64,000 bases of DNA. Source: Corythucha ciliata. Lineage: Eukaryota > Arthropoda > Insecta > Hemiptera > Tingidae. Positions 12,164 to 23,215 of the stretch are shown here, piece after piece. How positions within the stretch are numbered: position 1 is the stretch's first letter; the number at the start of each line of letters is the position of its first letter. Location of the stretch: contig CM075943.1 of NCBI GenBank assembly GCA_038030265.1, positions 8,618,001 to 8,682,000 on the forward strand. The letters run 5' to 3'. The notes beneath the pieces are model-generated. The model saw nothing but the letters and a program-made list of their open reading frames with translations. It was not told the DNA's origin and searched no databases. Position numbers and translations under genes: made by a program.

Positions 12164-12569
12164 AATAAAAAAATGACATGCCAAATTGTAGAAACTTTGG
12201 TGTGCGACGTAGAATTTATGCCTTTAAAAGGAAATATGATTGTGAGGAGAAAATTTTTTTCAAGTGAATGGAAAGGTACTTACTAACCAGGTTCGAGGAA
12301 GGTTAATTAAATCACGTCCAAGTGGGATTTGTTATGAACTCTTATGAAAGTTCAAAGCAATCAAATACAATTTATTGTTTTAAGGCAACAACTGAGAATT
12401 TAGAGTAATAAAAAATCAAGAATTATGAAGTGAACGCACGGGCACGACCCCTGAGGTTGCAGTTTCCCCCAAGTGTTTTTTCTTCATAACCTGTCGTTCT
12501 TGATCTATCAGGCCAGATTTTGGATCATTCCCTGATATTAGTTTATTTTTTGGATATTCAGCAATAAAA

Positions 12570-13815
12570 ATGGCTCAAGTTGCCCGAATGCTTAAAAGTG
12601 AGTAATATAATTGTTTTCTCTCAGATTGTATACTGCGCTTATGCGTGATTGATGTAATTTTTAGTTTTCCAGCCCGTGCGTAGTAATCCCCTGTTACATC
12701 TTCTTGTTGGAAGTTTATCAATTAACGCCCTCAGTTTTGGGGGTTTAATCGATAAAATTCGAGTAATGAGCAAGACTCTCCGTTTTTGAACGGGCCAATA
12801 CAAATCTGGGTGGCTTGAGGGTGAGTGGGTGCGCTAGCTGGGTATTCTTGAAAAATTGTCTGTTAAGGAATGAAGTTGTAGGGGAAAACTAGCTGACGGT
12901 ACTCGGCAATGTCATTTACTACGACGCATTCGAACTCTTTAGGAATAGAGCCAAATTGTGACCCCCCTGTCTGTCAAGCCCTTGACTGTGGCCGTAGGCA
13001 GTTGCCCTCCCTTAGACTCAAAGTCTAGATTGGGGTGAGGCAGCTGCCCCGACATTTGTGTCACAGCAACAGTCAATTTTCCTCCCTAAAACCAAAGATT
13101 AAGCCCAAAATTGTGGCACTTTCGCCAGTTGGGTTGTAATAGAAAAGTGAGACGAGATGAGAATGAATTTCACAGCCATGTGTTCATAAATTATAGCTGT
13201 CAAAGTCAAATCTCATCTCGTCTCCCTTGTGTTTCACTTTTCTAGTACAACGACAGGAAACAACCTGTCATCCTGTCAAATGACGAGCGATCCCCTCCCG
13301 CCAACCAGGTCAAGTGCGATCCAGACCCCGCATATTTGGCCCAAGACTGCGCTTGTAAATACGCAGCAAGAGGCCCCAATTTTATCGACCGTTTAATCAC
13401 TTTGGACTCTACATTAATGTTTCCAAACTCCTTCCTCTTTTTCCACTACAGCCGCCGTCGAAGTCGCCAAACCTAATTTGGCCACGTTCGTCAAGTACGC
13501 CAAGGTGGAACTCACGCCGCCGACACCCGGTGAGATCCCAGCGGCCATGCGAGGCATCAAGAACATCTTCTCGGCCGCCAAATCTGGCAAATGGAAGCAA
13601 ATCACCGTTAGGGTATGAGCTAACCACTATCCCAAACCCAATAATTTTGGGGAAATCTCTCTTTAAAGATACAACACCCTTTCCACTGAAAATAAAAAAA
13701 TGTTCAATAGGAAGCTTGGCTTAACACGTTGGTAACCGTCGAAGTTTTGTGCTGGTTTTACGTTGGGGAGTGCATTGGAAAGCGCAGCATTGCCGGGTAC
13801 AAGATCGAAGTTTGA
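12570..13815 (+). CDS. ATP5MG: Mitochondrial ATP synthase subunit g
   Basis: Small membrane subunit of the Fo sector, involved in dimerisation of ATP synthase. Three exons (12570-12597, 13452-13612, 13711-13815) give 97 residues with all phases consistent. Recognisable are the N-terminal amphipathic part (PNLATFVKYAKVELTPP), the P-G-E-I-P-A block, and a C-terminal transmembrane helix (TLVTVEVLCWFYVGECIGK) with its conserved G-E-x-x-G-K-R-x-x-x-GY ending. A polyadenylation signal AATAAA is at ~13855 and lies against the end of the DDX24 coding region on the other strand. The large first intron holds a MITE. Confidence 0.95.
13133..13251. mobile_element. MITE in ATP5MG intron 1
   Basis: Terminal inverted repeats: GTTGTAATAGAAAAGTGA at the left and the reverse complement of GTTGTACTAGAAAAGTGA at the right, with further inner pairing around GAGACGAGATGAGA. 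There is no coding capacity. The target duplication was not resolved. Confidence 0.7.
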
Positions 13816-13862
13816 GGGATTCTCGGAATGGAATTAAGTAGTCATTAAGTGTAATAAAATAA

Positions 13863-15806
13863 TTATTGGTTAATGGCGATTTTTTTGTTTTTAAACATTT
13901 TGACCTTCTTCTTAGCCTTGACTCGTTGAGTGCCTACAAGATCCACTGCCTCTACAGTTGGACGCCCCATTGAGTTTTTCAATAGAGCGTCCAGCTGTAG
14001 ACGTTTTTCTTTTAAAAGGCGCTTCGCCGCCGCAATTTCGTCGTTTTCAAGCTGATGCGGGCGTTGATCATCGTCCAAAACGATGTCCATTTCTTCGGCA
14101 GCCTTTTCCACCCAACTCGATTTTGATTGGGTTTTTTTCACTTTTAAACAAATAGCGTCGATGTCCCTCGCGAGTTTGACTCGTTCTTTGGCTTTGGCCA
14201 GTCCGATTGACTCAACGGGAAACTCCTCTAGGTCTTTAGTTCGTTCTAGATTCGTGCAAATCCTCGTGTAGAACTTAAGTTCACCCGGTTCAACGAGTAG
14301 CACCGTCAACCCTGACTGGTCAGCTCGGGCCGTTCGACCGCTCCTGTGAACGTACCCTTCACTGGTGCGTGGCACCTGGTAGTGAATGACGTGTTTCACC
14401 AACGGTATGTCCAATCCTCGGGCTGCGACGTCCGTAGCTAGTAGAACGGCATTATCGAGCTCTTTGAATTTGTCCAGATTTTTGAGACGTTGACGCTGCT
14501 GCATGTTGGCGTGCAACGGTATCGGCGCTCTTTGGAGACAGGTGAGAACTGAGGCGAGCCGACGGACGGATGATATGCTGTTGCAAAAGACGAGAGTTCG
14601 ACCCTTGTAGACACTCAACAGGTAGTAGAGATAAAAGTCTTTCTCTTCGAACGAGCAACTTATTTTGGCTTCTTTAAGGTTACTTGCAGTTCCTGATTTT
14701 CTGGTGACATCGACAACTTTATAGTTGGTCATTCCCACTAAATCAATCAAATCGTTCAGCTTTTGTTCCGGAGTTAGCGCCTTCTTCTGACTCTTTTTAC
14801 GTTTTTTCAACTTGACGTAGCTGGGAACTTCGTGGACCAGAGTCAATGTTGCTGAAAACACAAAATTTTGCCTCCGTTTGGCCAACTCAGGATCTGCGTT
14901 GATCAATTCAAGAAGGGATCTCAGCTCCGGGTAGTGGTCCCTTTCGATCATTCGGTCGGTTTCATCTATGGCTAGATATCGAATTCGATTCACTTGGCTC
15001 AAGTGACTGTTGCCCGTCGTAATCAATTCCCAAAGTCTTCCAGGGGTTCCGACAACGATGTGAGGTCCTTTGCTCAACACACGAGTCTGTTTCTCCATCG
15101 ACATCCCGCCGACAATGACCGCCACGCGAATTTGTGTGTTTTTCACGACGGCCGTCAAGTGTTGCTCGATTTGAATGGCAAGTTCACGCGTCGGCGTTAC
15201 TACGAGGCCATACAGCGTGTGCTCGCGTTTCTGCACACCCAAATCAACCACTTTGACACAATTTGAATCCTCCGCTACATTTTCCTCTTCATTGTCGTCA
15301 GACTCCTGCTCGGGGGCCGTTTCTTCATTCTCCTCGAGGCACTTCATAATGCCGTAGATCATGGGCAGACCAAAGGCTAATGTTTTACCACTTCCAGTTT
15401 CAGCAGCTCCCAATATATCCCGTCGGCCGTTAACAGCCGCGGGTATGGACAGTCTTTGAATTTCAGTGGGAACTGTAAATCCTAGCTGAACCAAAGTGTT
15501 GGACAATTCCTCCGGCAGACAAATACTCGTCCAAGGCAGTAGATCGAGCGTGTCAACGTTCCTCTCCACGTCTTCAATTAACTCGGTTTCAATGAATCCA
15601 TTTTTATCCTTCGTACCTGTTGATTTTTTCCGCTTTTTCTTTTTCTTCTTCAATGGCTCCACAGACAGCTTGCGCTTCTTCGGTGCTTCGCGCGCTTCGT
15701 CGTACTCCGTCAACTCTTCCAAACCGATCAGTCCGTCCAAATCCGTAAATCCTCCCTCGATTCTCACGGGCTTCCATCCGGCTTTTTTTTTCACTACTTT
15801 TACCAT
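13863..15806 (-). CDS. DDX24: DEAD-box RNA helicase DDX24
   Basis: ATP-dependent RNA helicase of the nucleolus, linked to large ribosomal subunit biogenesis. Single exon, 647 residues from ATG at 15806; the longer frame to 15815 starts with TTG. The N-terminus has lysine runs (KKKKKKRKK). Motifs: AAETGSGKTLAF (~134-145), TPTRELAIQI, VGGMS, VGTPGRLWELI, IDETDRMIE, FSATLTLVHEVP, then YKGRTLVFCNSI, HANMQQRQRLKNL, ATDVAARGLDIP, YQVPRTSEGYVHRSGRTARA. The insert between motifs I and Ia and the VHRSGRTARA block match DDX24. Motif II is DETD rather than DEAD. Convergent with ATP5MG (47 bp) and divergent from DHX34 (134 bp). Confidence 0.95.
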   Translation of the reverse strand: MVKVVKKKAGWKPVRIEGGFTDLDGLIGLEELTEYDEAREAPKKRKLSVEPLKKKKKKRKKSTGTKDKNGFIETELIEDVERNVDTLDLLPWTSICLPEELSNTLVQLGFTVPTEIQRLSIPAAVNGRRDILGAAETGSGKTLAFGLPMIYGIMKCLEENEETAPEQESDDNEEENVAEDSNCVKVVDLGVQKREHTLYGLVVTPTRELAIQIEQHLTAVVKNTQIRVAVIVGGMSMEKQTRVLSKGPHIVVGTPGRLWELITTGNSHLSQVNRIRYLAIDETDRMIERDHYPELRSLLELINADPELAKRRQNFVFSATLTLVHEVPSYVKLKKRKKSQKKALTPEQKLNDLIDLVGMTNYKVVDVTRKSGTASNLKEAKISCSFEEKDFYLYYLLSVYKGRTLVFCNSISSVRRLASVLTCLQRAPIPLHANMQQRQRLKNLDKFKELDNAVLLATDVAARGLDIPLVKHVIHYQVPRTSEGYVHRSGRTARADQSGLTVLLVEPGELKFYTRICTNLERTKDLEEFPVESIGLAKAKERVKLARDIDAICLKVKKTQSKSSWVEKAAEEMDIVLDDDQRPHQLENDEIAAAKRLLKEKRLQLDALLKNSMGRPTVEAVDLVGTQRVKAKKKVKMFKNKKIAINQ

Positions 15807-15940
15807 TTTTTCCAACTTTCACAGGTACAACTTAAAAACACTTCTCCACACACGTGCTTCACTTCACCAACAGCTGTAATCAACGGCTATCAAACTGTTT
15901 ATCACCCCCTCCCCCCAATGTCATCATCTCTGTGGCTAAA
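15807..15940. promoter_or_regulatory. Bidirectional promoter region between DDX24 and DHX34
   Basis: Only 134 bp separate the two start codons, so both 5' UTRs and core promoters must overlap or extend into the neighbouring transcription unit. I see no TATA box. A C-rich stretch (ACCCCCTCCCCCC) is near 15903. Confidence 0.6.
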
Positions 15941-18900
15941 ATGCCAAGAGACGAGCCGCTTAAATTCCAGAAGTACAGCCGCGATTACAAAAAAATATTT
16001 AATTTGAGCGAATTTATTGAAAACTATGACGATTTTACGTTATTCCTCAAGAAATACGAAGCTATACAAGAAAAGGCGAAAGAGTTGAACCGACGCATTG
16101 GTGAGTTGGTGCCCAAGGCACATCCAGACTCGTTTCCCTTTCTAATGTCAACTTGTTTTCGTAGATAAAAATGAATTAATCAAGAAATTGGTCGAAAAAC
16201 TCAACTTATCCGATGAGAAACAGGCCAAAATGAATTATCCGCTCGTGAAAAGTCAGCGTGGGTTTGCTCTCGAGCAACTACATAAATTCCAGTTGGCCCT
16301 GTTGAGTTATTTGGATTTCAAGGAGAAGGACAAAGCTGCTAAATTGAAGAAATTAAAGGAGCTTCAGGACAATTTGCCTGTGGCGAAGTTTAGGTAAGAA
16401 GTTGATGATCTCAGTGAAGCCTATTAACGTGTTACCTCAGAAGGGTAAACAATTTTCTATTTGAGGCGTAATTGGCTGTCACAGTGGGTTTTGTGGGCTA
16501 AACGAGTAGTCTGGGACGGTTTTAACAGGTCTTAGCGAAGGAATGTGTGCCCCTGCAAGGGCATGCGCGCCTCGATGGTGTAATGGATACAATGCTCGCT
16601 ATTCGCAACCCAGCGCGGGCGTGAGTCCGAATCCAGCCATTGCCCATTACACTATAAGGCTGCGGCGAGCTGTGACACGGCACACCCGACTTCGTGTGGG
16701 CGTTCCCGGCGATGTGCGTTCAACAAACCGCGACCGAAACGCCCGCGTAGTACGGGTGCACAGTGCGCAGTTAGATCTGGGCATGGCGTAGTAGCCCAAG
16801 GGAGGCTTAGGCGCCTGCCCAGTTCAAAGCCCGGCGCCCCCGACCAGCTGCCGAGAAGGTCAGGCACCCCCCTCACACTGTACCCGTCTCTTTGCCCAGG
16901 ACTCATGCCCCTGTAGAGCTCTACTGATACGTCCCCTTCCGAACTGTATGACTCCTGGACGAGAATTACTTTATTTCTCTGTTGCAGGGAGCAAATTTTA
17001 AAATCTGTGGAAGAAAGCCGCGTGACTATAATTGCCGGAGACACGGGCTGTGGAAAATCCACTCAGATCCCTCGATATCTCATGGATGGCGGCTACGACT
17101 GCATAGGTAAACAGACCAGCGTGGCTTTAATTTCATACGAACAGTTCACTTAACATTACTTTCCATTTTTGGCAGCCTGTACACAACCGCGTCGCCTCGC
17201 CTGTATAGCCCTATCGAAACGCGTCGCCTTCGAAACTCAAAACCGTTTCGGTGACATGGTTGGCTATCAGATCCGTTTCGAGAAGAAACGCCGCAAAGAG
17301 ACAAAAATTGTTTTCATCACCGAGGGACTCCTCCTGCGACAAGTCTCGCAGGACCCTCTACTGGCCGACTATAATGTCATCGTTCTAGACGAAATTCACG
17401 AACGTCACCTTCATGGTGACTTCCTTCTGGGTGTCCTGAAGTGTCTGCTGTTTCAGCGCGACGACTTTAAATTGGTTCTCATGTCAGCGACGATTAACAT
17501 TAAACTGTTTTCCGACTATTTCGGCGAGGCGGCTCGAATTATTCAAGTACCTGGACGACTTCATCCGATTAAAGTGAATTTTTCGGCCGTACCTGCCGAA
17601 TTGGACAACAGTAAAACTAAGGTTAACGTCGAGCCTTACGTTAGACTTCTTCACATGATTGACCAAAAATATCAAAGTGAGATTTTAATGGCGTAAATTA
17701 CCTTTTTCCCTATTTATTACGACAAATTTTCCCAACAGGTTCTGAAAGAGGAGATTTATTAATATTTGTGAGTGGCCTAAACGAAATAAACTCAATCATA
17801 GACGCTATAAATCAGTATAATGAAAAAGCGAAGAAATGGATTGTTCTTCCGTTACACAGCTCGCTGTCAATCTCCGAACAAGACAAAGTTCGTTAATTAT
17901 TTGTCAAATAATCAACAACTTCGTTTTTATCACCTCAAAAACTTTAAAGGTGTTCGATTACGCTCCGGAAGGAATGAGAAAATGCGTCGTCTCGACCAAT
18001 ATAGCCGAAACATCCGTCACTATCGACGGTATAAGGTTTGTCATAGACTCGGGCTTCGTCAAGGAAATGAGCTACGACCCAGTGTGTAAGATGCAGAGAC
18101 TCAAAGAATTCTGGGTGAGCAAGGCGAGCGCGGAACAACGTAAAGGACGAGCTGGTGAGCACGCACCCCCCTCCCCGTTCTCTCAAATTAATAATCGAAT
18201 ATAACCGTTCGTGTATAGGAAGAACTGGACCGGGCGTGTGTTTCCGTCTGTATACGGAAGACGACTATAACGCGATGGCCGATTACACTTCGCCTGAAAT
18301 TCAAAGAGTTCCGTTGGACTCTTTGGTTCTTCAGATGATTTCCATGGGTTTGCCCGATGCTAGGAAGTTTCCATTTGTCGAGCCACCGGCCGAGGACAGC
18401 ATAGAAAACACAATCGTCGCTCTCAAGGAACACGTATAGGACGACCGTGCGTTGTTTTCAGGTCGGTTTATCATTTCTTCTTTTTTTTTATTGCAGGGGG
18501 CCCTAACGGAAGACGAAAAAATAACGCCGACCGGAGAGCTCCTGTCGAAACTCCCCGTTGACATTCCCATCGGTAAAATGTTGATATCGGGAACTATGTT
18601 CCACCAAATAGAGCCCGCTCTTTCCATGGCTGCCTCACTGTCCGTGCAGACGCCGTTAACCAATAGAGCATATCGGGACTCAGATTGCGAGGTAAACGCG
18701 AAGTATCTTCGAGTGTTCTAACTCTCTCCCCTCGCATTTTCCACCATCCTAATTAAAGACACTGAGGAAAGACTTGGAATCGGACCACGGTGACCCTGTC
18801 ACACTGCTCACATGCCTCAGGGAATGGCTCGAAGTGAAAGGAACGCGACAGGAACGGGGAGCGGTGAGCTCGAGACAGTGGTGCAGGGAGCGAGGACTCG

Positions 18901-21194
18901 AAGAACAGAGATTTTACGAAATGATTAAAATCCGCAGCCAGTTTAAAGATCTTCTTCAAGTAATTAGAGAATGTCAGTAACAAATTTTCTCCGTCTTTCT
19001 GACTTTTTTTTAAAACAATTTTTCCAGGATTGTAATCTTCTAAAAGCCGACGACAAGTCGGCGTTGGAAAATATGAGCAGCAGTGAACGGGCTCTGCGAC
19101 ACGGCGAGGTGAAACTTTTGAGAAGTTTAAAACGGGCTCACCCTGACGAGGATATAAATAGGAAAAAGAAATTCTTAAAACCTGACGCCTATCGAATTGA
19201 AACGCGTGACGAAGAAGAAGGCCACGACATACGTGACATCGATTTTCGACTTCGAAACAATCAGACGCAGCTTCAGGTTGAAACTTTTTAAGAAATTGCT
19301 TAAAAATCGCCCAAATTAAATTTAAAATTGTACAGAATTTAATAAGTGCCTCGACAGCGTGTAGCTACAAAGACTTGACCATACTCAAAGTCATTCTATG
19401 CAGCGGTCTGTACCCTCAAGTTGCTATCGGCGACGAATTTAACTACTGCAAGGTAATGACTTATAGCCTGTTAGATGACGACGTACTAATTGACCCAAAC
19501 GTACTTCGCAGGGCATCAACGACCAGCTTTTTCACACAAAAAGCAAACCGTTCGTTTTTCTTCATCCGATGAGCTACTTCGGGAATCATCCCGATGTGTT
19601 GCACTTGAGCGACGCTCACATTATATCTCACCCTGATTTTAACTCGAGAAATCCACTGAGCGCTCACCATCAAGTCCTTTTTTACATGTAAGTTTTAGGG
19701 TGGGAGAGGGAAGGGGTGAATTTTGCTCACTTTTTTTCTTTTCTGTTGCTCGCTCAGGTCATTATTGGAAACCAACAAACCGTACTTGGTCAATACGGTG
19801 CGAATGCCCGCGGCCCAATCACTTCTGTTGTTCTCGAATCAAATATGTACCAACTCTAATTTCACCAAGTGAGTCACGTAGTTTGAAAAACTCGCATTTT
19901 GAGTTGCCGCCTACTTCACCACCCTCAACACTCACAGACCCATACCGACCCTCACTCTGACAATCCGTCAATTTCGCAAAATTTCTTATTATCCGACAAC
20001 GCACAGCCTGTGAAACTGACTGCCTCTTCAATTTCGGCAACTTTAAGAAACGTTGGTGGCCACTCATTTGTCTTTTGGGCCGGCTCCGGTTAGTTGAGCC
20101 AAATGAGGAACTCAGCATGGTCTGAGGGACTCATAAACACTCCCCCCCCCCTCTTAAGTGCTGCTGAGTGCCGGCGCAGGAGAGCAGGCTGATCTTGCCT
20201 TGTGCCCAATGCCCATGCCTTGATTCAAGTGGCAGAGTTCCGAAATGACTGAAGACGATTTATAGTGAAAGAGGACAATTTGACAGGAGAGAAGGCATAG
20301 GCTCTAGTGGGGAGCCGCATGGGTGCGGTCCAGACTGATGGAGCCATGCGTAGGAGAGGGTTCATCTAATGACAAATTATTTTCAGAATTATCTGTGATT
20401 CGTGGGTTCTTTTGCGATTTCCCGACTCTAACATCGCGGAAAGACTGTGTCAAGAAATCGTTAAAATTAGAACAATGTGGGACAGACTAGCAAAACTTCG
20501 CATCGAAGGTGATCGTAAAACTTGAAAAATACTCACAAAAATACAGTTCTCACTCGAAACGTTTCAACCGTTCATCTATTTATCCCGTTTCAGGTGGAGC
20601 AACGGGTACTCTCGAAACAGACCTGTCGGACAATATCATAAAAATCGTCCATTTTCTAGTCCCGTACGCTGTTAAACGTATTCTTCCGGCCGATTTAAAA
20701 ACAAGTTTTGTCGGCTCCGGTAGAAATCACCACTCGGGGACTAATCCCCTCGTCAAAGACTCGTCTTTGACTCCGAACAAAAAATACGGAGGAACTCATT
20801 TAACTCCGTATTTGATTTACGACTGGTAATTCTTTCGCTTTTCCCTTCATATTTCCCAGTCAAACGTAATTTGTATTACAGTTTGATCGACACGCCCATA
20901 CTGGAAGACTGGTCGTGCCCTTATTGTGAACTGAATTTACCTTTGAATAGTCTGCAGAAAATGCAGCACGTAAAAGCTTGTAAACCTGAGGATCTTGTGG
21001 AAGGTAAATATTGTCTTTTTTGGGGGGTTAAGTACAGAAGATTGAACTTATTCAATTTTGTTCCAGAAAATAATAAAATAGAGGAGAAACCGACGAGCTC
21101 AAATCCAAACGCCGTTGGCTATTATTGTGATGTTTGTGATAAACATCTCATTCTTACTCCTATTGAAGTCTTGAAGCACAAAAAATCTCATTAA
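15941..21194 (+). CDS. DHX34: DEAH-box RNA helicase DHX34 (nonsense-mediated decay)
   Basis: ATP-dependent helicase that activates UPF1 in nonsense-mediated mRNA decay. Seventeen exons: 15941-16100, 16165-16393, 16988-17106, 17176-17676, 17739-17887, 17950-18154, 18219-18433, 18497-18691, 18759-18959, 19028-19276, 19336-19452, 19512-19687, 19758-19868, 20387-20508, 20594-20825, 20882-21003, 21067-21194. They sum to 1,076 codons plus stop with every phase consistent. Motifs: [27 protein letters not shown] (DEIH), [35 protein letters not shown], a winged-helix/ratchet region, OB-fold region, and a C-terminal Cys/His zinc-finger-like pair ([22 protein letters not shown]). The length is close to vertebrate DHX34. 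Introns 2 and 13 carry repeat insertions. Confidence 0.96.
16543..16920 (+). repeat. tRNA-derived SINE-like insertion in DHX34 intron 2
   Basis: The head at ~16567-16648 has an A-box-like TGGTGTAATGGATA and a B-box-like GAGTCCGAATCC at tRNA spacing, with a possible anticodon stem CGCT...AGCG. The layout is most like tRNA-Arg, but the acceptor stem does not close. A GC-rich body of ~270 bp follows, unlike the surrounding AT-rich intron. I read it as a SINE, not a working tRNA gene. The 3' tail was not delimited. Confidence 0.5.
20110..20385 (+). repeat. GC-rich interspersed repeat in DHX34 intron 13
   Basis: Intron 13 is much longer than its neighbours, and this part is GC-rich with a run of C and a GGGGAGCCGCATGGGTGCGG block able to form a hairpin. 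It looks like a SINE-type or other short interspersed insertion. No pol III promoter boxes are clear. Confidence 0.35.
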
Positions 21195-21469
21195 AGAATG
21201 TGATTATTTATTGCGTTTTCCGTTCAATGCAATACACTCTTGTGGTGTAAGTTTTCCCACCCGTCCTCTTTGAATTGAAACATATGTTTACGGAGAGGAC
21301 GCTTCACTACACTTGTGTAGTGTGTTGAATGGAAATCGCTATTAAAGAGATTGTTAATTAGTGATGGGTGGGCGGATCACGCTTCAAAATCATCCCTTGG
21401 GTGGGATCCCCTACACGTGACATTTGTTAAAACATACGGTTTATTTCAAGTACAAAATTTCTAATTAAG

Positions 21470-22534
21470 TCAAACTCGTTGGAAAGCCGTTAAAAATCCA
21501 AAAAAGGAAAGACCACAGGGTCCAAAATGGACAAAGTATCTCACGGAAGGAGCTCTTGAACTCAATAGTGCGTTAAGGTCGTGAAATTCACCGTGAGCCA
21601 AAAGATCTTGAGCCAGAAAATCGCACAACAAGTTCTTGTCCGACTGGAGGATGCTTTGAATAAACGGTAGCATGTGATCGAGTCTGACGAAAATTGTATC
21701 GTGACTCGCGACATACACTCCTGGACCTATAATTCCCATCATCAGGCCGACGACGCGTCCTTCGAAAATAATCGGACCGCCCGAGTCGGTGGGCTCACCA
21801 CCGCTCGCCTTGGTCGGGTGATTCGCGCAGGACAGTGCGGATAATTTGACCCAATTTTTATCTGAAATCCCGTCGATGTACACAGAGCTTTCAGCGTTGA
21901 CGATACAAAGTCCCGATTGGTAGTGACTCGCGAAAAGATAGGCGAACCTCAATTTGTAATTTGGAAGAACTGCGGCCTGTGATGTGTCATTCCCTCCGAA
22001 TCCAACAGCGGTAACTTCCTTCTCATTATGAATAATGTAGTCCAACCAAGACTTGGCCTTAGGGAGCCTGAAAGTAATGAACCGGACGACGCTCAGCCTG
22101 TCGTGCATGACTACAAACGGTGAGTCCAAATATGCTGCTCCAAAGTCCGAAGGAGCTAGCGTGTTTGGTCGAGTCCACGATATGCATTCTTCGGGCACGT
22201 AGCTGTCAACGATGCGCCGCATCGTTTCAAAATTGTACACCCGCACGTCAACTGTACCCGCGAGAATGTAATAACGGTGGTTTTCAAGGTCGATGTCGTA
22301 TTTCTTCCCTTGATACTTGATGGTCAAGCAATGACAGGCGGTCAACACGATGGACGTCGTTAACAGCACTCCAGTACATATTGGCTGACTTCCCAGGATG
22401 TCGTAGATTATCGCCACAGTGAACGGAAATTGCCCCAATCGCGCGTCGTAGTCCGGGGAGGAAATTTTAGACTCGTCCGAAACCGACGACCGAACACTGA
22501 GAACGACTAACAGCATGCAAGAAATCAGCGGCAT
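21470..22534 (-). CDS. Secreted trypsin-like serine protease (S1 family), single exon
   Basis: A 354-residue protein with a signal peptide (hydrophobic MPLISCMLLVVLSV, cleavage near residue 19). The S1 fold is recognisable, and the triad is complete: His68 (TACHC), Asp130 (SDFGAAYL), Ser251 (TDSGGP). The activation site is unusual: K23-ISSP replaces the common R-IVGG, though the following GQFPFTVAI aligns normally. An oxyanion-loop change (TDSGGP for GDSGGP) is also visible, so activity is plausible but not certain. The C-terminal ~50 residues extend past the last S1 helix. There is no intron, unlike most neighbours. The substrate is unknown; digestive, venom or immune roles are all possible. 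Confidence 0.85.
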   Translation of the reverse strand: MPLISCMLLVVLSVRSSVSDESKISSPDYDARLGQFPFTVAIIYDILGSQPICTGVLLTTSIVLTACHCLTIKYQGKKYDIDLENHRYYILAGTVDVRVYNFETMRRIVDSYVPEECISWTRPNTLAPSDFGAAYLDSPFVVMHDRLSVVRFITFRLPKAKSWLDYIIHNEKEVTAVGFGGNDTSQAAVLPNYKLRFAYLFASHYQSGLCIVNAESSVYIDGISDKNWVKLSALSCANHPTKASGGEPTDSGGPIIFEGRVVGLMMGIIGPGVYVASHDTIFVRLDHMLPFIQSILQSDKNLLCDFLAQDLLAHGEFHDLNALLSSRAPSVRYFVHFGPCGLSFFGFLTAFQRV

Positions 22535-22714
22535 TTTAGTTTAACGTCCAAGGATTGTTTTTTTGAATGGAAACCCTCCTTTTCATGGAAAATCTTATTA
22601 GCTCGTAGGGCGACCAAACAGGAATTCGGAACACATGTTAATTTCATGACTAATTAAAGGAAGTCTCTCAAAAACTACATCAATGAATTTTGAGGCCCCC
22701 CGTTCAACAGCTTT

Positions 22715-22805
22715 ATGCTAAACGTCTGTGGAACCTATGCAACCCTTTAATAGTTATTCCTTCGAAAAGTGAAGTATTTTTATAGGTTCCACAGATGCGC
22801 AGCAT
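22715..22805. mobile_element. Short inverted-repeat element (MITE-like)
   Basis: ATGCTAAACGTCTGTGGAAC at the left pairs with the reverse complement of GTTCCACAGATGCGCAGCAT at the right, leaving a small loop. It lies between the protease promoter and the LTR-element remnant. Confidence 0.5.
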
Positions 22806-22857
22806 ATGGTTTGTGATCGAGGTCATGGGGCTTGTGAACGGGGTTCAAACGCCCGAC

Positions 22858-23215
22858 TTAAGGTTCGACCTTGTTTACAAAAGATTCAATGCAAGATGGT
22901 TGTGTCGTAAGTGGGAGGCCTGATTGCTTTAATAAAATTTGCAAAATTTGGGCATTTTGAGTCTGTAGCGCCAGGATTTGCTCAGACTGGTTGGAATGAA
23001 CTTGCTGCATTGCTTTGGTCAATTCGCTAATTGCTTGTAACTCTCGGGATTGTTGAGTTATTATCTTCTTTTGGTCATCGTGGGACTCGGTCAGCTTTTT
23101 GACTTGCGTGTATATAACGTTCATTGAACGATTGACCTTGAGTATAGGGTCTTCCCAACATGTGTTGACGAACGTTGCCCTACGCTCTTGGTTTAATTTT
23201 TTGAAGTTAATTAAC
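22858..23215 (-). CDS. Gln-rich coiled-coil open frame, unrecognised
   Basis: An open frame without stops runs from ~23215 to the stop at 22858; the first ATG is 23124 (88 residues). The predicted product is helical and Q/S-rich (TQQSRELQAISELTKAMQQV), resembling a coiled coil. Codons upstream of the ATG (NQERRATFVNTCWEDP) look protein-like too, so this may be an exon of a longer gene or part of an element. It overlaps the leader region upstream of the gag-like frame on the other strand. I do not know its function. Confidence 0.3.

Noticed and set aside
15807..15815. Three-residue extension of DDX24 upstream of ATG 15806
   Set aside because: The extension starts with TTG; the ATG at 15806 is the natural start and sits just after a likely 5' UTR.
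16567..16648. Functional tRNA-Arg gene
   Set aside because: A and B boxes are present but acceptor and T stems do not pair well, and a SINE-like body follows without a terminator.
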